DNA of 64,000 nucleotides from Bacteroidetes bacterium GWF2_41_31 (GCA_001769215.1 MEOL01000028.1:1-64000), one strand, 5' to 3'; positions 34,689 to 43,594 are shown, counted from the first letter of the stretch. A program made the numbers and translations. The notes: generated from the sequence alone by a model not told the origin.

Positions 34689-36116
34689 TTACTTTGCCAT
34701 GCGGAAGCCAATACCGGGACCGGAACTAACCGGTGAATTCCAATACCTGTCAGAGGATCGGCAATCGTCACTCCCGTTGTAAACCGAGCCACCACGTATT
34801 ACCCGTTCCTCTCCTGTTGCAGGTCCTGTAGGATTGTCATTTTCTCCTAAAGTATAATAATCCCAGGCATACCAATCAGCACACCACTCCTGTATATTGC
34901 CTGTCATATCGTAAAGGCCCAGCTGATTGGGGTCTTTCGTTCCAACATCATGGTTCACGGCGTACGAATTGGCAGCATACCATGCCACATTTTCGATGGT
35001 ATTACTACCACTATAGGTATAATTTCCCGGGCTATTTCCTCCTTTGGCCGCGTACTCCCATTCGGCTTCAGTTGGAAGCCTGCCACCGTAATACACACAA
35101 AACTCTCTGGCTCCTGACCATGTTACCTGTGCAACCGGGAAATTATGATTTCCAACGACTGCCGCGAAAGCACCTCCGCTGTAAGTAATTTTACAGTTTT
35201 CGGCACCAAGAAAAATTAACCTGGTTCCTCCCATGGTACCATCGGGGTTGCAGCCCACCAAATTTAAGAAGTCAGCGAATTGGGTATTGGTTATTTCATA
35301 GGCACTCAATTGAAAAGCATTTACCGTGGTCGACCGGATGGGTGTTTCGTCATACGTATTACAATTTTCCTGATCTGATTGGGTGCAACCCATATCAAAT
35401 GTTCCACCCGGGATGCTGATAAAAGTGAGGTCAATGATACCGCCTCCCCCACTCCCTACAGTAATAATTTTGCTGGTTCCAATCACGTTAGCATCTAAAT
35501 CCCTTACCTGCAAAATGATCTCAAACTGGCCTTTTTGCCCATACTTATGGGTTGCAATTTTTTCAGTCGACCAATCGGTATCCCAACTTCCATTGTTGTC
35601 AAAATCCCATCTTACTTGCAACAGTGATGAATCGTCCTGCAAATCGCTACATCCTGAAGCGTTAAATGTATATAAGGTATTTTCATCCCCTGTTAATGGA
35701 TCGATGGTAAACTCGGCGGTTGGATATTCTGCCAGATAACCACTGGTGTCAGCCACCGTTAAATTTCTGGAAACCCAGCCGGTATATCCAGCCTGGTCTT
35801 TAACCTCCAGTCCAACAGTGTAATAGCCAGCCACCTGGTATTTATTACTTACGATGGGATCGTTGCTCCAGGTAGTCTCCCACAAGCCATCGTTATTGAA
35901 ATCCCACCTAAATTCCAACATACTAAAAGCGGTCATTTCATCATACGATCCTGTAGCATCAAATATCACCGTGGAATCAACAACAGAATAGGGAGGCGTA
36001 ACAATAAAGGCTGCCGTGGGTGCAAGATTCTGTGTATTTTTTGTGCAAGAGGCGAAAAGTACAAACATGAGCAACAATGTGTATACTTCACCGGGTAACA
36101 TTTTTATTCTTTTCAT
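34689..36116 (-). CDS. PKD-SUMF1 (formylglycine-generating-enzyme-like) lipoprotein
   Basis: A 475-residue lipoprotein: signal ending in LFASC (Cys near 24), two PKD-type beta domains with FRWDFNNDG- and VRWDFDNNG-like blocks (about 30-220), then a SUMF1/FGE-like C-type lectin fold (about 225-475) with PGGTFDMG, GGRLPTEAEWEYAAKGG, IQEWCADWY and RVIRGGSVYNG...RSSDR. The catalytic Cys pair of true FGE (in GGSxxCxxxxC) is missing: the loop reads VYNGSDDC. So it is unlikely to activate sulfatases; it is more probably a secreted binding protein. The ATG at 36116 was chosen over an upstream TTG. Confidence 0.85.
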   Translation of the reverse strand: MKRIKMLPGEVYTLLLMFVLFASCTKNTQNLAPTAAFIVTPPYSVVDSTVIFDATGSYDEMTAFSMLEFRWDFNNDGLWETTWSNDPIVSNKYQVAGYYTVGLEVKDQAGYTGWVSRNLTVADTSGYLAEYPTAEFTIDPLTGDENTLYTFNASGCSDLQDDSSLLQVRWDFDNNGSWDTDWSTEKIATHKYGQKGQFEIILQVRDLDANVIGTSKIITVGSGGGGIIDLTFISIPGGTFDMGCTQSDQENCNTYDETPIRSTTVNAFQLSAYEITNTQFADFLNLVGCNPDGTMGGTRLIFLGAENCKITYSGGAFAAVVGNHNFPVAQVTWSGAREFCVYYGGRLPTEAEWEYAAKGGNSPGNYTYSGSNTIENVAWYAANSYAVNHDVGTKDPNQLGLYDMTGNIQEWCADWYAWDYYTLGENDNPTGPATGEERVIRGGSVYNGSDDCRSSDRYWNSPVSSGPGIGFRMAK

Positions 36117-36291
36117 AATTTGCAAAGATTACCAGATCGTTTTAATTATCAATATACTAGCGTAAAATGGCTACAAAAATAGTAATAATATGTACGTACC
36201 AAGACTGGCGTGGCTTAAGCTTTTCAAATACTTCCTGTTGATAAGAAAGGGTATTTTTTACAGGTCGCTCAACAGTGTTTTGGTTTTAATC

Positions 36292-36299
36292 TACCTTTG
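36292..36299 (+). promoter_or_regulatory. TAnnTTTG promoter box for the MFS gene
   Basis: TACCTTTG followed by CC, 26 nt before the MFS ATG, in a 209-nt divergent gap. A second box for the minus-strand lipoprotein was not seen. Confidence 0.55.
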
Positions 36300-36325
36300 C
36301 CAAGGGACATGAAGAGATCACACCT

Positions 36326-37576
36326 ATGACTTCCATCACCAAAGACCTACAGTATTATAAATTTTGCTTCTACGGTTTTTTTAAAAACCTCAGGTTTTTC
36401 GATGCTTTCCTGGTACTGTTCTTTTTTGAGAAAGGAATTGGCTACCTGGAAATAGGGTTGCTTTACGGAACACGTGAAATCGCCATCATGTTAATGGAAA
36501 TCCCCAGTGGTTTGGTTGCCGATGCATTGGGCAGGAGACGCACACTTATTGCTTCCTTTTTATTCTACATCAGTTCGTTTTTGGTATTTTATTTTAGTAC
36601 CAGCCTGATCCTGTTATTTTCGGCCATGATTTTATTTGCCGTGGGCGATGCCTTTCGAACGGGAGTGCACAAAGCCATGATTTTCCAATACCTGAAAGCA
36701 AATGGATGGACCAGTCAGCGGGTAAATTATTACGGGCACACCCATTCGTGGTCGCAGGTGGGATCGGCTTTTTCAGCACTCCTGGCAGGTGTGATCGTAT
36801 TTTTCACAGGAGCCATTCAGCAGGTGTTTTTATGGTCGGTGGTTCCTTATCTTGTCAATGTTCTGTTGATAGCATCTTATCCAAAATGGCTCGATGGAGA
36901 AATCAGGTCACAGCAATTGAGCAAAATCAGATTGAAATTTTTATCGGTATGGAAGGCATTTGTTATTTCGATGAAAGAGCGAAGCACCCTGACAGCTCTT
37001 ATCAGCACCTCCCTCTTTTCAGGATATTACTCCGCCATTAAGGACTATGTACAACCGATGATAAAAACCATGGCACTGGCCATTCCATTTGCCATCTATA
37101 TGAACGATGACCAAAAAACAGCCTTCATGATAGGAGGTATCTATTTTATCATCTACCTGCTAACAGCGGCTGCAAGTAGGCTTTCGGGCAGGATGACAGC
37201 ACTATTTGCACATCCCTACAAGCCCATGAATTTAACCATGATTTTGGGATTTGGTATCGGAATCGCAGGGTTCTCTTTTTACTACCTTGCAATTTACAGC
37301 ATCCCCGTTGCGGCATTCCTGGTGGTGATGATGATAGAAAATGTTCGTAAACCACTTGGTATCGCGCTGATTGCAGAACTTGCTGAAGATGACGCAATGG
37401 CGAGCGTTTTATCGGTTACCTCTCAGGCCAAATCATTGATAGCGGCCATCCTTGCAGGGGTTACGGGGTTGTTAGCCGAATTATGGGGACTGGGAACAGC
37501 ATTGGTGGCCATTTCGATGGGTCTGCTGATTTTATATCCTTTCTATCGGCTTAAATCAAATTCTACGGAACAGTAA
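36326..37576 (+). CDS. MFS transporter
   Basis: A 416-residue major facilitator with about 12 hydrophobic helices. The loop between helices 2 and 3 carries the MFS signature A as GLVADALGRRRTL (near 65), and helix 1 begins FFKNLRFFDAFLVLFFFEKGIGYLEIGLLYG, as in permeases of unknown substrate. Its substrate is unknown; drug efflux and lysophospholipid or solute transport are both possible. It has its own promoter, faces away from the PKD-SUMF1 gene and precedes the desaturase gene with 245 nt between, probably as a separate unit. Confidence 0.85.
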   Translation: MTSITKDLQYYKFCFYGFFKNLRFFDAFLVLFFFEKGIGYLEIGLLYGTREIAIMLMEIPSGLVADALGRRRTLIASFLFYISSFLVFYFSTSLILLFSAMILFAVGDAFRTGVHKAMIFQYLKANGWTSQRVNYYGHTHSWSQVGSAFSALLAGVIVFFTGAIQQVFLWSVVPYLVNVLLIASYPKWLDGEIRSQQLSKIRLKFLSVWKAFVISMKERSTLTALISTSLFSGYYSAIKDYVQPMIKTMALAIPFAIYMNDDQKTAFMIGGIYFIIYLLTAAASRLSGRMTALFAHPYKPMNLTMILGFGIGIAGFSFYYLAIYSIPVAAFLVVMMIENVRKPLGIALIAELAEDDAMASVLSVTSQAKSLIAAILAGVTGLLAELWGLGTALVAISMGLLILYPFYRLKSNSTEQ

Positions 37577-37794
37577 ATTAACAAAAAACTTTTCTTGTTA
37601 ACGATTCTAACAATTGTTTCAGCCCCCTGCCAAGCGGACATGATTTTCAAAATAAATGAATTATCTGGTTTAAAGCTGTTAATTTACCAAATCCGAAAAA
37701 ATAATTTCACATCCCAACACCAATGAAATTAGCAATTCAAAGCTAGCGTTCATTTAATAAAAACTACTTGCTTATTTATAATGAATAAGAATAG

Positions 37795-37802
37795 TATCTT
37801 TG
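37795..37802 (+). promoter_or_regulatory. TAnnTTTG promoter box for the acyl-ACP desaturase
   Basis: TATCTTTG, followed by CC, 19 nt before the ATG at 37822. Confidence 0.6.
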
Positions 37803-37821
37803 CCGAACTAAATTATTCAAA

Positions 37822-38799
37822 ATGAATCTATCAAATACCCGTCGGGAAGTAATGCAAACCCTTGAGAAATCGATGGACGAATTTTTAAGTAAATACTTAA
37901 AACCCATCGAAGAAATTTGGCAACCTCAAGAATTGCTCCCTGACTCAAACGGCCCTCAATTTATAAACGAAATACAAGAGATACAAGAACTTGCCAGAGA
38001 ACTCGACAACGACTTGCTTACCGTTCTCATTGGCGACACCATCACTGAGGAGGCTCTTCCTACCTACGAAGCATGGTTAATGGACATAGAAGGAGTTGAT
38101 CAACAAAATAGACAAGGATGGTCACGATGGGTGCGTGGATGGACCTCAGAAGAAAACCGCCATGGAGATTTGCTTAATAAATACCTTTACCTCAGTGGTC
38201 GTGTGAACATGCGTGAGGTAGAAATCTCTACCCAGCACCTGATTAACGATGGGGTGGACATTCATACCGCAAAAGATCCTTACCGAAGTTTTGTTTACAC
38301 CAGTTTTCAGGAATTGGCCACCAACATATCGCACCGCAGGGTGGCATTGCTCGCTAAGAAAAGCGCGAACACCCACCTGGCAAAGATGTGCAGTTTTATC
38401 GCCGCTGATGAAAACAGGCATGCCGGTGCTTACAAACACTTTGTTTCACGTATTTTTGAACTCGATCCAAGCGAAATGATGCTGGCCTTTGAAGATATGA
38501 TGAAAAAGAAGATTATTATGCCGGCTCATTATTTAAGGGAGTCGGGCGGAAAAATTGGTGAGCTGTTTGCCCATTTTTCTGATGCCGCCCAACGCACCAT
38601 GGTTTATACCACCCAGGATTATATCGACATCATGAACAGCTTGATTAAGGAGTGGAATATCGATCACATGCGCGAATTAAACGATTCGGCTGAAAAAGCC
38701 AGAGATTATATCATGGGGCTACCAGCCAGGTTGCAACGTATTTCTGAGCGGATGAAGATACCTGAGAACCCTTATCAATTTAAGTGGATCACAGTATAA
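37822..38799 (+). CDS. Acyl-ACP desaturase (soluble di-iron, plant stearoyl-ACP 9-desaturase type)
   Basis: A 325-residue soluble desaturase that introduces a double bond into an acyl-ACP chain, using O2 and ferredoxin. Di-iron ligands are visible: E in EEALPTYE (near 75), EENRHGD (E-x2-H, near 112), a mid-chain Glu in SFQELATNISHRR (near 163), and ENRHAGAYKHF (E-x2-H, near 198). The size and the helix-rich pattern fit FA_desaturase_2. The need for O2 is notable beside an anaerobe-style hydrogenase; the cell may be microaerobic or facultative. Own promoter box upstream. Confidence 0.9.
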   Translation: MNLSNTRREVMQTLEKSMDEFLSKYLKPIEEIWQPQELLPDSNGPQFINEIQEIQELARELDNDLLTVLIGDTITEEALPTYEAWLMDIEGVDQQNRQGWSRWVRGWTSEENRHGDLLNKYLYLSGRVNMREVEISTQHLINDGVDIHTAKDPYRSFVYTSFQELATNISHRRVALLAKKSANTHLAKMCSFIAADENRHAGAYKHFVSRIFELDPSEMMLAFEDMMKKKIIMPAHYLRESGGKIGELFAHFSDAAQRTMVYTTQDYIDIMNSLIKEWNIDHMRELNDSAEKARDYIMGLPARLQRISERMKIPENPYQFKWITV

Positions 38800-38894
38800 G
38801 AAGTCAATCAAGGTGCATTGCTACTTCAAAACTCCACACTATTTTCCTGATCAACTCCTCATGTAACTTTACTCATTTCGTTCCAGGTAGGAGG

Positions 38895-39734
38895 CTATTT
38901 TTTATACACCTCTCCAGAACCATTGGCTGTTACTTTTACCTTGGCAGGATCGCCTTGATAAGTCAGATCGCCGGAGCCATTGAGTTTCGCTTGCAATGAT
39001 TCAGCCACTGTTACGACCATATCGCCTGATCCCATGTTGGTTACCGTAGCATTTACCGACTTGAGACCGTAAGCATTGATATCACCCGATCCCATTTGCG
39101 ACATAGTTAAATCGATACAGTTTCCCGACAAGGAGATGTCACCACTGCCGAAACCGCTGATCATACAAGTTTCAAGTTGAAGTCCATTGGCTTCCACATC
39201 ACCACTTCCCGACACGGACAACTTAAACGTCCCGCGTACCTCTCCGAACCTGGCATCACCCGATCCATTTATTTCCAATTCCATGTTTTGAGCCTGCAAG
39301 TCGGCTTGAAAATCACCTGATCCACTTAACGACACAATCAGATTTGAAGTCTTAAAGCCACCTTCTAACTCGATATCTCCCGATCCCAAACTCTTGATTT
39401 TTTCAAGATTTGTCATGGTAATATGAACCTCCATCTCATGGGCAGTAAAAACATTGTTGCGTTTAACGTCCACTATCAAGGTCCCATTTTCAACTTTGGT
39501 TTCAACAGAACCAATGATGTCGCTATCGGCTTTAACCGTTACCTTTTGGTCATTTCCCTGTTGGATGATCAAATCGGCAGAGCAAACCAGTTTAATGGAT
39601 GTAAAAACAGGAAGTTGACGATCCTGCATCAATACGTCAGCGTCATTTTCTGCATGCAGGGGGGCTGAAGTCAGTACAAACACCGCGATCAGTGTCAGCA
39701 AGTGATAAAGCATTTTATTGATTTGTGATTTCAT
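38895..39734 (-). CDS. GIN/DUF2807-type autotransporter-like protein with GSGD repeats
   Basis: A 279-residue protein with a signal peptide and a DUF2807 (head GIN domain) body. At about 20-22 residue intervals it repeats Gly-Ser-Gly-Asp turns (KSLGSGDIELEGG, LSGSGDFQAD, INGSGDARFG, VSGSGDVEAN, GFGSGDISLS, QMGSGDINAY), the ladder of a right-handed beta helix. Likely periplasmic or cell-surface; function unknown. It is the last gene of the sigma/anti-sigma operon (upstream gene ends 19 nt before it), so it belongs to that stress or envelope response. Confidence 0.85.
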   Translation of the reverse strand: MKSQINKMLYHLLTLIAVFVLTSAPLHAENDADVLMQDRQLPVFTSIKLVCSADLIIQQGNDQKVTVKADSDIIGSVETKVENGTLIVDVKRNNVFTAHEMEVHITMTNLEKIKSLGSGDIELEGGFKTSNLIVSLSGSGDFQADLQAQNMELEINGSGDARFGEVRGTFKLSVSGSGDVEANGLQLETCMISGFGSGDISLSGNCIDLTMSQMGSGDINAYGLKSVNATVTNMGSGDMVVTVAESLQAKLNGSGDLTYQGDPAKVKVTANGSGEVYKK

Positions 39735-39753
39735 GATGAACTAGTTTTAAAGG

Positions 39754-40815
39754 TTATTTTATTTTAATGTTGGTATAACTTGAATTGATGGAAACCAAAG
39801 CGGTTGTATTGTTTTGCGTGCCAATAACAGCTTCAACAAGACGATCTGAGATATCCTGAATATCCTTTGACACAACTGCATTCTTTTCAGGAAATTGAAT
39901 GTTTCCGAATTTCGAATCGATTCTGAGCCGGTACGAGGTTCCCGGGGCTATGGCTAGTTCAACATTGCTGAATTCGGTGTCAAGCGAAATGGTTGAAAAC
40001 CCTTGTTTTATATCCTGGATTTCAATTGCGCCATAACTCATTTCGATGCGGGCGTTTTGAGTCAACTTTCCAATTTTAATGTTTGTAAAATTCGACTCAC
40101 CTTCTATGTTATTGATTGACATAGCCTCGAAGTGGCCACCCTCCATTTCTATCGTTGCCTTATTGAGTTCTGAGAAAAAGGAATCAGAGTATTCTGTTTC
40201 GAGGCTGATTTCACCAGCCTTTTCCACAGTTATCTTGCCATAACTGACCTCCAACTTAGCATTGCTCAATAAATCGATGGTTGCTTTTCCAAAACTCATT
40301 TCAATTTCATTGGCAGTACCGGTAAGTGAGGTGGCTGTCAGGTCGCCGTATTGACTTTCGATGGTGGCAGTGCCTGTCACCTCTCCTATCCAGGCCGATC
40401 CGAAACTATGGCTTAAGTCAAGGTTTACATATTTCGGCATCATCACCTCCATGGTAATTTCAATTTGTTGGTTGCTGTTGTTTCCTTTTCCTGACGACAA
40501 TTTGCAGGAAGCATCCACCTCGCTTCGGTTCCCCGATACGTAGGTTACGATTCTGTCAATAACATCATTGGCTTTGTCGGTTGTACGCGCGGTTACCTTT
40601 GCCGTTATGGTAATGGAAATCACCGGCTTTTCCCAATTTTTACAATAGACTTTGCCAAATTCGTGCGAAATATTCAAATTCACCTGTTGGTTAACATCAA
40701 ATTGCTTTTCTATCAGCACCTTCTCAATGGTTTCTTCAGCCCGGAGAACCTGTTGTCCTCCAACGAAAAACAGCACTACCAGGGTTGCGAAGCAAGTAGT
40801 TATTTTTCTTTTCAT
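39754..40815 (-). CDS. DUF4097-like beta-solenoid envelope protein
   Basis: A 353-residue secreted protein: signal peptide, then beta-rich repeats such as DLDFSHSFGS-style, IESQYGDLTATSL, IEMSFGKATIDLL, LEVSYGKITVEKA and MSYGAIEIQDI at about 20-residue intervals, the pattern of DUF4097/bactofilin-like solenoids. No catalytic residues. It shares the operon with the DUF2807 protein, the anti-sigma protein and the ECF sigma factor; in Bacteroidota such solenoids accompany sigma/anti-sigma pairs. Role unknown. Confidence 0.72.
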   Translation of the reverse strand: MKRKITTCFATLVVLFFVGGQQVLRAEETIEKVLIEKQFDVNQQVNLNISHEFGKVYCKNWEKPVISITITAKVTARTTDKANDVIDRIVTYVSGNRSEVDASCKLSSGKGNNSNQQIEITMEVMMPKYVNLDLSHSFGSAWIGEVTGTATIESQYGDLTATSLTGTANEIEMSFGKATIDLLSNAKLEVSYGKITVEKAGEISLETEYSDSFFSELNKATIEMEGGHFEAMSINNIEGESNFTNIKIGKLTQNARIEMSYGAIEIQDIKQGFSTISLDTEFSNVELAIAPGTSYRLRIDSKFGNIQFPEKNAVVSKDIQDISDRLVEAVIGTQNNTTALVSINSSYTNIKIK

Positions 40816-40836
40816 GATTTTTTGATTTAAAATGGA

Positions 40837-41403
40837 TTAAAATTGTGTATAGGGTTCTCCCACACGAAAACCTTGCGATGCCGTGCGGGCTTCATTATTT
40901 AATGTATTTAAAATTTCGGCTTTTTTTATTTGTGTGTTTACCATGGCCGCTTTTACAGACTCACTTCCGGGATTTTTCATGTATTCCTTCTCAATACTGA
41001 GTAGCCTGGCATCTAACTTTTCTATTTGCTTTGCAGCTACCTGATTGATGGTGATGGTACTGCTATTTTCCTGTCTGACTTCCTTTATTTCATCCTCATC
41101 TATGCGGCATTGACCATCATAATATGAAATAACCTGTTGCAAATCGTTCGGTATTTCAATTGTAGTCACTTCAACCGAAGAAGCCTTCCCTTCCTTAAAT
41201 GGTTCGATCGTGAGCCAAACAATTGAAGCCACCAGCAATAGCGATGCCGCTGCTTTTAGCCAGAGATTATTTCGACGGGTATCTTTTTTATGGCCGTTTA
41301 ATTTCCTGAGCCGCATTGAAAAGCGTTGTTCATGACCTTCAAGAGGTTCCTTGTTTTCGAAATGTCCTTTGTTTTCTTCTAAATATTTTTCAATTTTCCA
41401 CAT
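40837..41403 (-). CDS. Putative membrane anti-sigma factor
   Basis: A 188-residue single-pass protein: cytoplasmic part of about 45 residues, a transmembrane helix (about 48-66, KAAASLLLVASIVWLTI) and a periplasmic coiled tail. It overlaps the ECF sigma gene by 14 nt (41390-41403), the usual sigma/anti-sigma coupling. The cytoplasmic part is short and lacks the H-x3-C-x2-C zinc motif of ZAS anti-sigma factors, so binding to sigma is inferred from context alone. Confidence 0.65.
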   Translation of the reverse strand: MWKIEKYLEENKGHFENKEPLEGHEQRFSMRLRKLNGHKKDTRRNNLWLKAAASLLLVASIVWLTIEPFKEGKASSVEVTTIEIPNDLQQVISYYDGQCRIDEDEIKEVRQENSSTITINQVAAKQIEKLDARLLSIEKEYMKNPGSESVKAAMVNTQIKKAEILNTLNNEARTASQGFRVGEPYTQF

Positions 41404-41986
41404 GCCACACCTCCTTTTTCCCCTGTTGGTTTTGTAGTCTCTGAATTTCCCCGATCAATCGCTGCCTGGCTCGCGAGTACTTTGTTTTCACATTGTTGTA
41501 TTCCAAATTGAGGATTTGACCCATTTCTTCATAGTCCATTCCCTCGAATAAATGCAGCGACAAAACAATCCGATATTGATCGGGAATATTTTGCATAGCC
41601 AATTGGACTTCTCTAAGTTGATATTGCAGGTCGGGTTCCTGGTCATCAACTTCCTCATCCTCAAGAATCTCATGCTGTATCATCTCCCGGTACGACTGTA
41701 TTGTTTTCTCGCGTTTTATCACATCAAGTGCTTTGTTAATGACGATCCGTTTTAACCAGGCGCCAAAACTCTGCTCATCGCTCAACTGGCTAATTTTTTG
41801 AAAAGCGTCAATAAAAGCTTCTTGCATCACGTCTTCGGCTTCTACAGGATTTTCTAAAATACGGTTGGCGGTGTGATACATGGCTTTATAATAATTTTTA
41901 TACAACATCATCTGGGCTTTCCTGTCGTTTCGCTGACAGGCCCTGATCAATTCCTGATTGGGATGTATGTTTAGTGACTTAATCAT
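41390..41986 (-). CDS. ECF-type RNA polymerase sigma factor
   Basis: A 198-residue sigma factor that starts MIKSLNIHPNQELIRACQRND, with region 2 in VEAEDVMQEAFIDAFQKI and FGAWLKRIVINKALDVIKRE and region 4 in IPDQYRIVLSLHLFEGMDYEEMGQIL and VKTKYSRARQRLI. The ATG at 41986 was preferred over one 31 codons further upstream, whose N-terminus does not look like an ECF start. It heads an operon: sigma, anti-sigma (overlap 14 nt), DUF4097-like and DUF2807-like solenoid proteins. This is a likely envelope-stress regulon controlling its own genes. Confidence 0.9.
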   Translation of the reverse strand: MIKSLNIHPNQELIRACQRNDRKAQMMLYKNYYKAMYHTANRILENPVEAEDVMQEAFIDAFQKISQLSDEQSFGAWLKRIVINKALDVIKREKTIQSYREMIQHEILEDEEVDDQEPDLQYQLREVQLAMQNIPDQYRIVLSLHLFEGMDYEEMGQILNLEYNNVKTKYSRARQRLIGEIQRLQNQQGKKEVWHVEN

Positions 41987-42113
41987 TTTCAAATTACTGA
42001 TCAAAAGACGATCGAAAAATAATTGGTTACACTTTGGAGACGAAATTTGGAAAATATTTAGTATCGAAATTTTTGTCAATTTCTTTTCCGGGAAGGAGGT
42101 CCCGTGGCCGGGT

Positions 42114-42446
42114 TTATAACCGCGGGTTAGGTGTAGGCAATATTTCTATGCTTTCTTTACTTATCTCCTTAATAAAATCATCTCCCTCATAATAATATTT
42201 TGTTGGGTAAGGATGAGTCTCAATAACAGGATATTTAATATTAACTTTTGAGTATAATTTTAAATTCTCAAAAACATTATCACTGAATTGGTCAGAAATT
42301 AATAACAAATCAATATCAGACCACTCATGTGTCATATTTTTTGCTGCTGAACCAAATAAAAACACCTTATGAAAGGTCAATCCATTTAATTGGCAATCAT
42401 TTACGAATAATCTAGCTGTATTTATTGCACTATCTCGAGTAACCAT
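42114..42446 (-). CDS. MNT-type nucleotidyltransferase (HEPN-MNT pair)
   Basis: A 110-residue minimal nucleotidyltransferase with the DNA polymerase beta-like motif GSAAKNMTHEWSDIDLLL: the G-S...D-x-D residues for metal binding are intact. Its ATG overlaps the HEPN gene by 25 nt, so both are translated together. In HEPN-MNT systems the MNT protein is the antitoxin that adds AMP or another nucleotide to the HEPN RNase. The region is A/T-richer than its surroundings and looks acquired. Confidence 0.82.
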   Translation of the reverse strand: MVTRDSAINTARLFVNDCQLNGLTFHKVFLFGSAAKNMTHEWSDIDLLLISDQFSDNVFENLKLYSKVNIKYPVIETHPYPTKYYYEGDDFIKEISKESIEILPTPNPRL

Positions 42447-42817
42447 AACCTTAATTTATTTGTTTCACCAATCATTTTGTTTGTAAATGACTCATTACAT
42501 ATATGATGCATTTTTGTCAAATAGTCAGGGTATCTACCCTCCAATTGAAATCGGTTTAAACTCAACATGAATTCACTCATGCTATCTTTCAGCTTTATAG
42601 GCGTGGTTGAAAGCAAATGAATCAAATTGTGAGTTCTGGGAGGTACATTCCCCTCATTGTGCTTAATCCATATTGCTTTACATATTTTTTCAATCACCAA
42701 ATGTGCAAAAAACAATGATTGCAAGTAATTTCGTCCTTTGAATAAGGTATCAACAGCAGCCCAATCATCATCAGCTTGGATGAGCCAAAAATCAATAATT
42801 TCCTTTTTCGTTTTCAT
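42422..42817 (-). CDS. HEPN domain protein (HEPN-MNT pair)
   Basis: A 131-residue all-helical HEPN protein with LIQADDDWAAVDTLF near the start, FFAHLVIEKICKAIW (near 37), PPRTHNLIHLL (near 59) and LEGRYPDY (near 94). It precedes the MNT gene on the same strand. True HEPN ribonucleases carry an R-x4-6-H motif; here no clear copy is visible, since R60 and H62 are only one residue apart and H65 follows five residues after R60 (R-T-H-N-L-I-H), so R60-x5-H66 may fit weakly. RNase activity is thus uncertain; the paired architecture is the main support. Confidence 0.78.
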   Translation of the reverse strand: MKTKKEIIDFWLIQADDDWAAVDTLFKGRNYLQSLFFAHLVIEKICKAIWIKHNEGNVPPRTHNLIHLLSTTPIKLKDSMSEFMLSLNRFQLEGRYPDYLTKMHHICNESFTNKMIGETNKLRLWLLEIVQ

Positions 42818-42821
42818 TTAT

Positions 42822-42829
42822 CAAAGATA
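42822..42829 (-). promoter_or_regulatory. TAnnTTTG promoter box for the HEPN-MNT pair
   Basis: The minus strand reads TATCTTTG, ending 4 nt before the HEPN ATG, predicting a leaderless transcript. Confidence 0.55.
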
Positions 42830-43150
42830 ACTCATTTTTTATGAAATGAAATTTTGACATCATGGTGGTTTTCTCTGATTACACTATAAGGTGTAAAAAA
42901 GTAGGTTTATTATCAGCTTAAACAACGGTTGTCAAACAAAAACGTAAAGGATATGGGCAATAGATAGCATAAAAATTAGTCTTGTCCATTATGGCAAAGT
43001 CCAAATTTGGTCTGTGACATTAACAATCAACAATACAAACCCACTGGTATTAAATTGGCGGGATTGTTTTATATTAACTTGTTTGTTTTTGATCTAATCT
43101 GTACTATGATATCTATTTTATTTTCAATATATAACAAATCTAAAGTCGAA
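42830..43150. other. Gene-free A/T-rich gap
   Basis: About 320 nt between the HEPN-MNT pair and the first tandem lipoprotein gene. It contains no ORF of useful length, no repeat and no clear hairpin terminator. It is A/T-rich. Nothing recognisable is seen apart from the promoter box at its left edge. Confidence 0.6.
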
Positions 43151-43552
43151 CTACTTTGAACTGGAATAATAAGCTTCTGCCTTCTTTTTAAATTGATATG
43201 AAGCGCCGGTATTGGTATTATTCCAACTTGTGCTATCAATATAAACAGTACCTGTTGAATTGGTTACCTGCATATTGAAAAACACTTCCCCATTATCTAT
43301 ATTACCTGAAACGTAAAGACTGGCATCGTAGCTGTTCGCAGACGTATAGGAATAATCTAAATCAGGCACTGACATTTTGGTCACTATTTCACCCGAAATA
43401 TTTTTATACTGAATGGTATCCATTTGAACATCACCAATTGAGGTAACTGTACACTTAATGGTATAAATTACATCAGGCGTGCTGCTTGATTTGGAACATG
43501 ACACGAGGCTGATGATGGCTAAAACCAAGGTAAAGTAAGCTATTTTTTTCAT
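43151..43552 (-). CDS. Small lipoprotein, MmpS-like, first of a tandem pair
   Basis: A 133-residue lipoprotein: signal ending in SLVSC (Cys near 19), then one beta-sandwich-like domain. Shared pattern with the gene at 43790-44191: xxDVxMDTIQYKNxxGExxT, then a Y/W-T-S repeat (DYSYTSANSYDASLYVSG) and V-x-xQVTN-style end. The pattern resembles the Ig-like fold of MmpS accessory proteins, but this is my inference. The two genes are about 40% identical by eye over the domain. Own promoter box at 43595-43602. Confidence 0.65.
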   Translation of the reverse strand: MKKIAYFTLVLAIISLVSCSKSSSTPDVIYTIKCTVTSIGDVQMDTIQYKNISGEIVTKMSVPDLDYSYTSANSYDASLYVSGNIDNGEVFFNMQVTNSTGTVYIDSTSWNNTNTGASYQFKKKAEAYYSSSK

Positions 43553-43594
43553 AAATTTCCTTTAAGGGTTGATTACGGTTATTTGATTAAAGGT

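Noticed and set aside
34689-36125. Sulfatase-activating FGE enzyme
   Set aside because: The domain lacks the catalytic cysteine pair, so calling it a working FGE would not be supported.
38895-39734. DNA repeat array (GSGD-coding)
   Set aside because: The periodicity is at the protein level (beta-helix turns of a DUF2807 protein), with divergent codons, not a DNA repeat.
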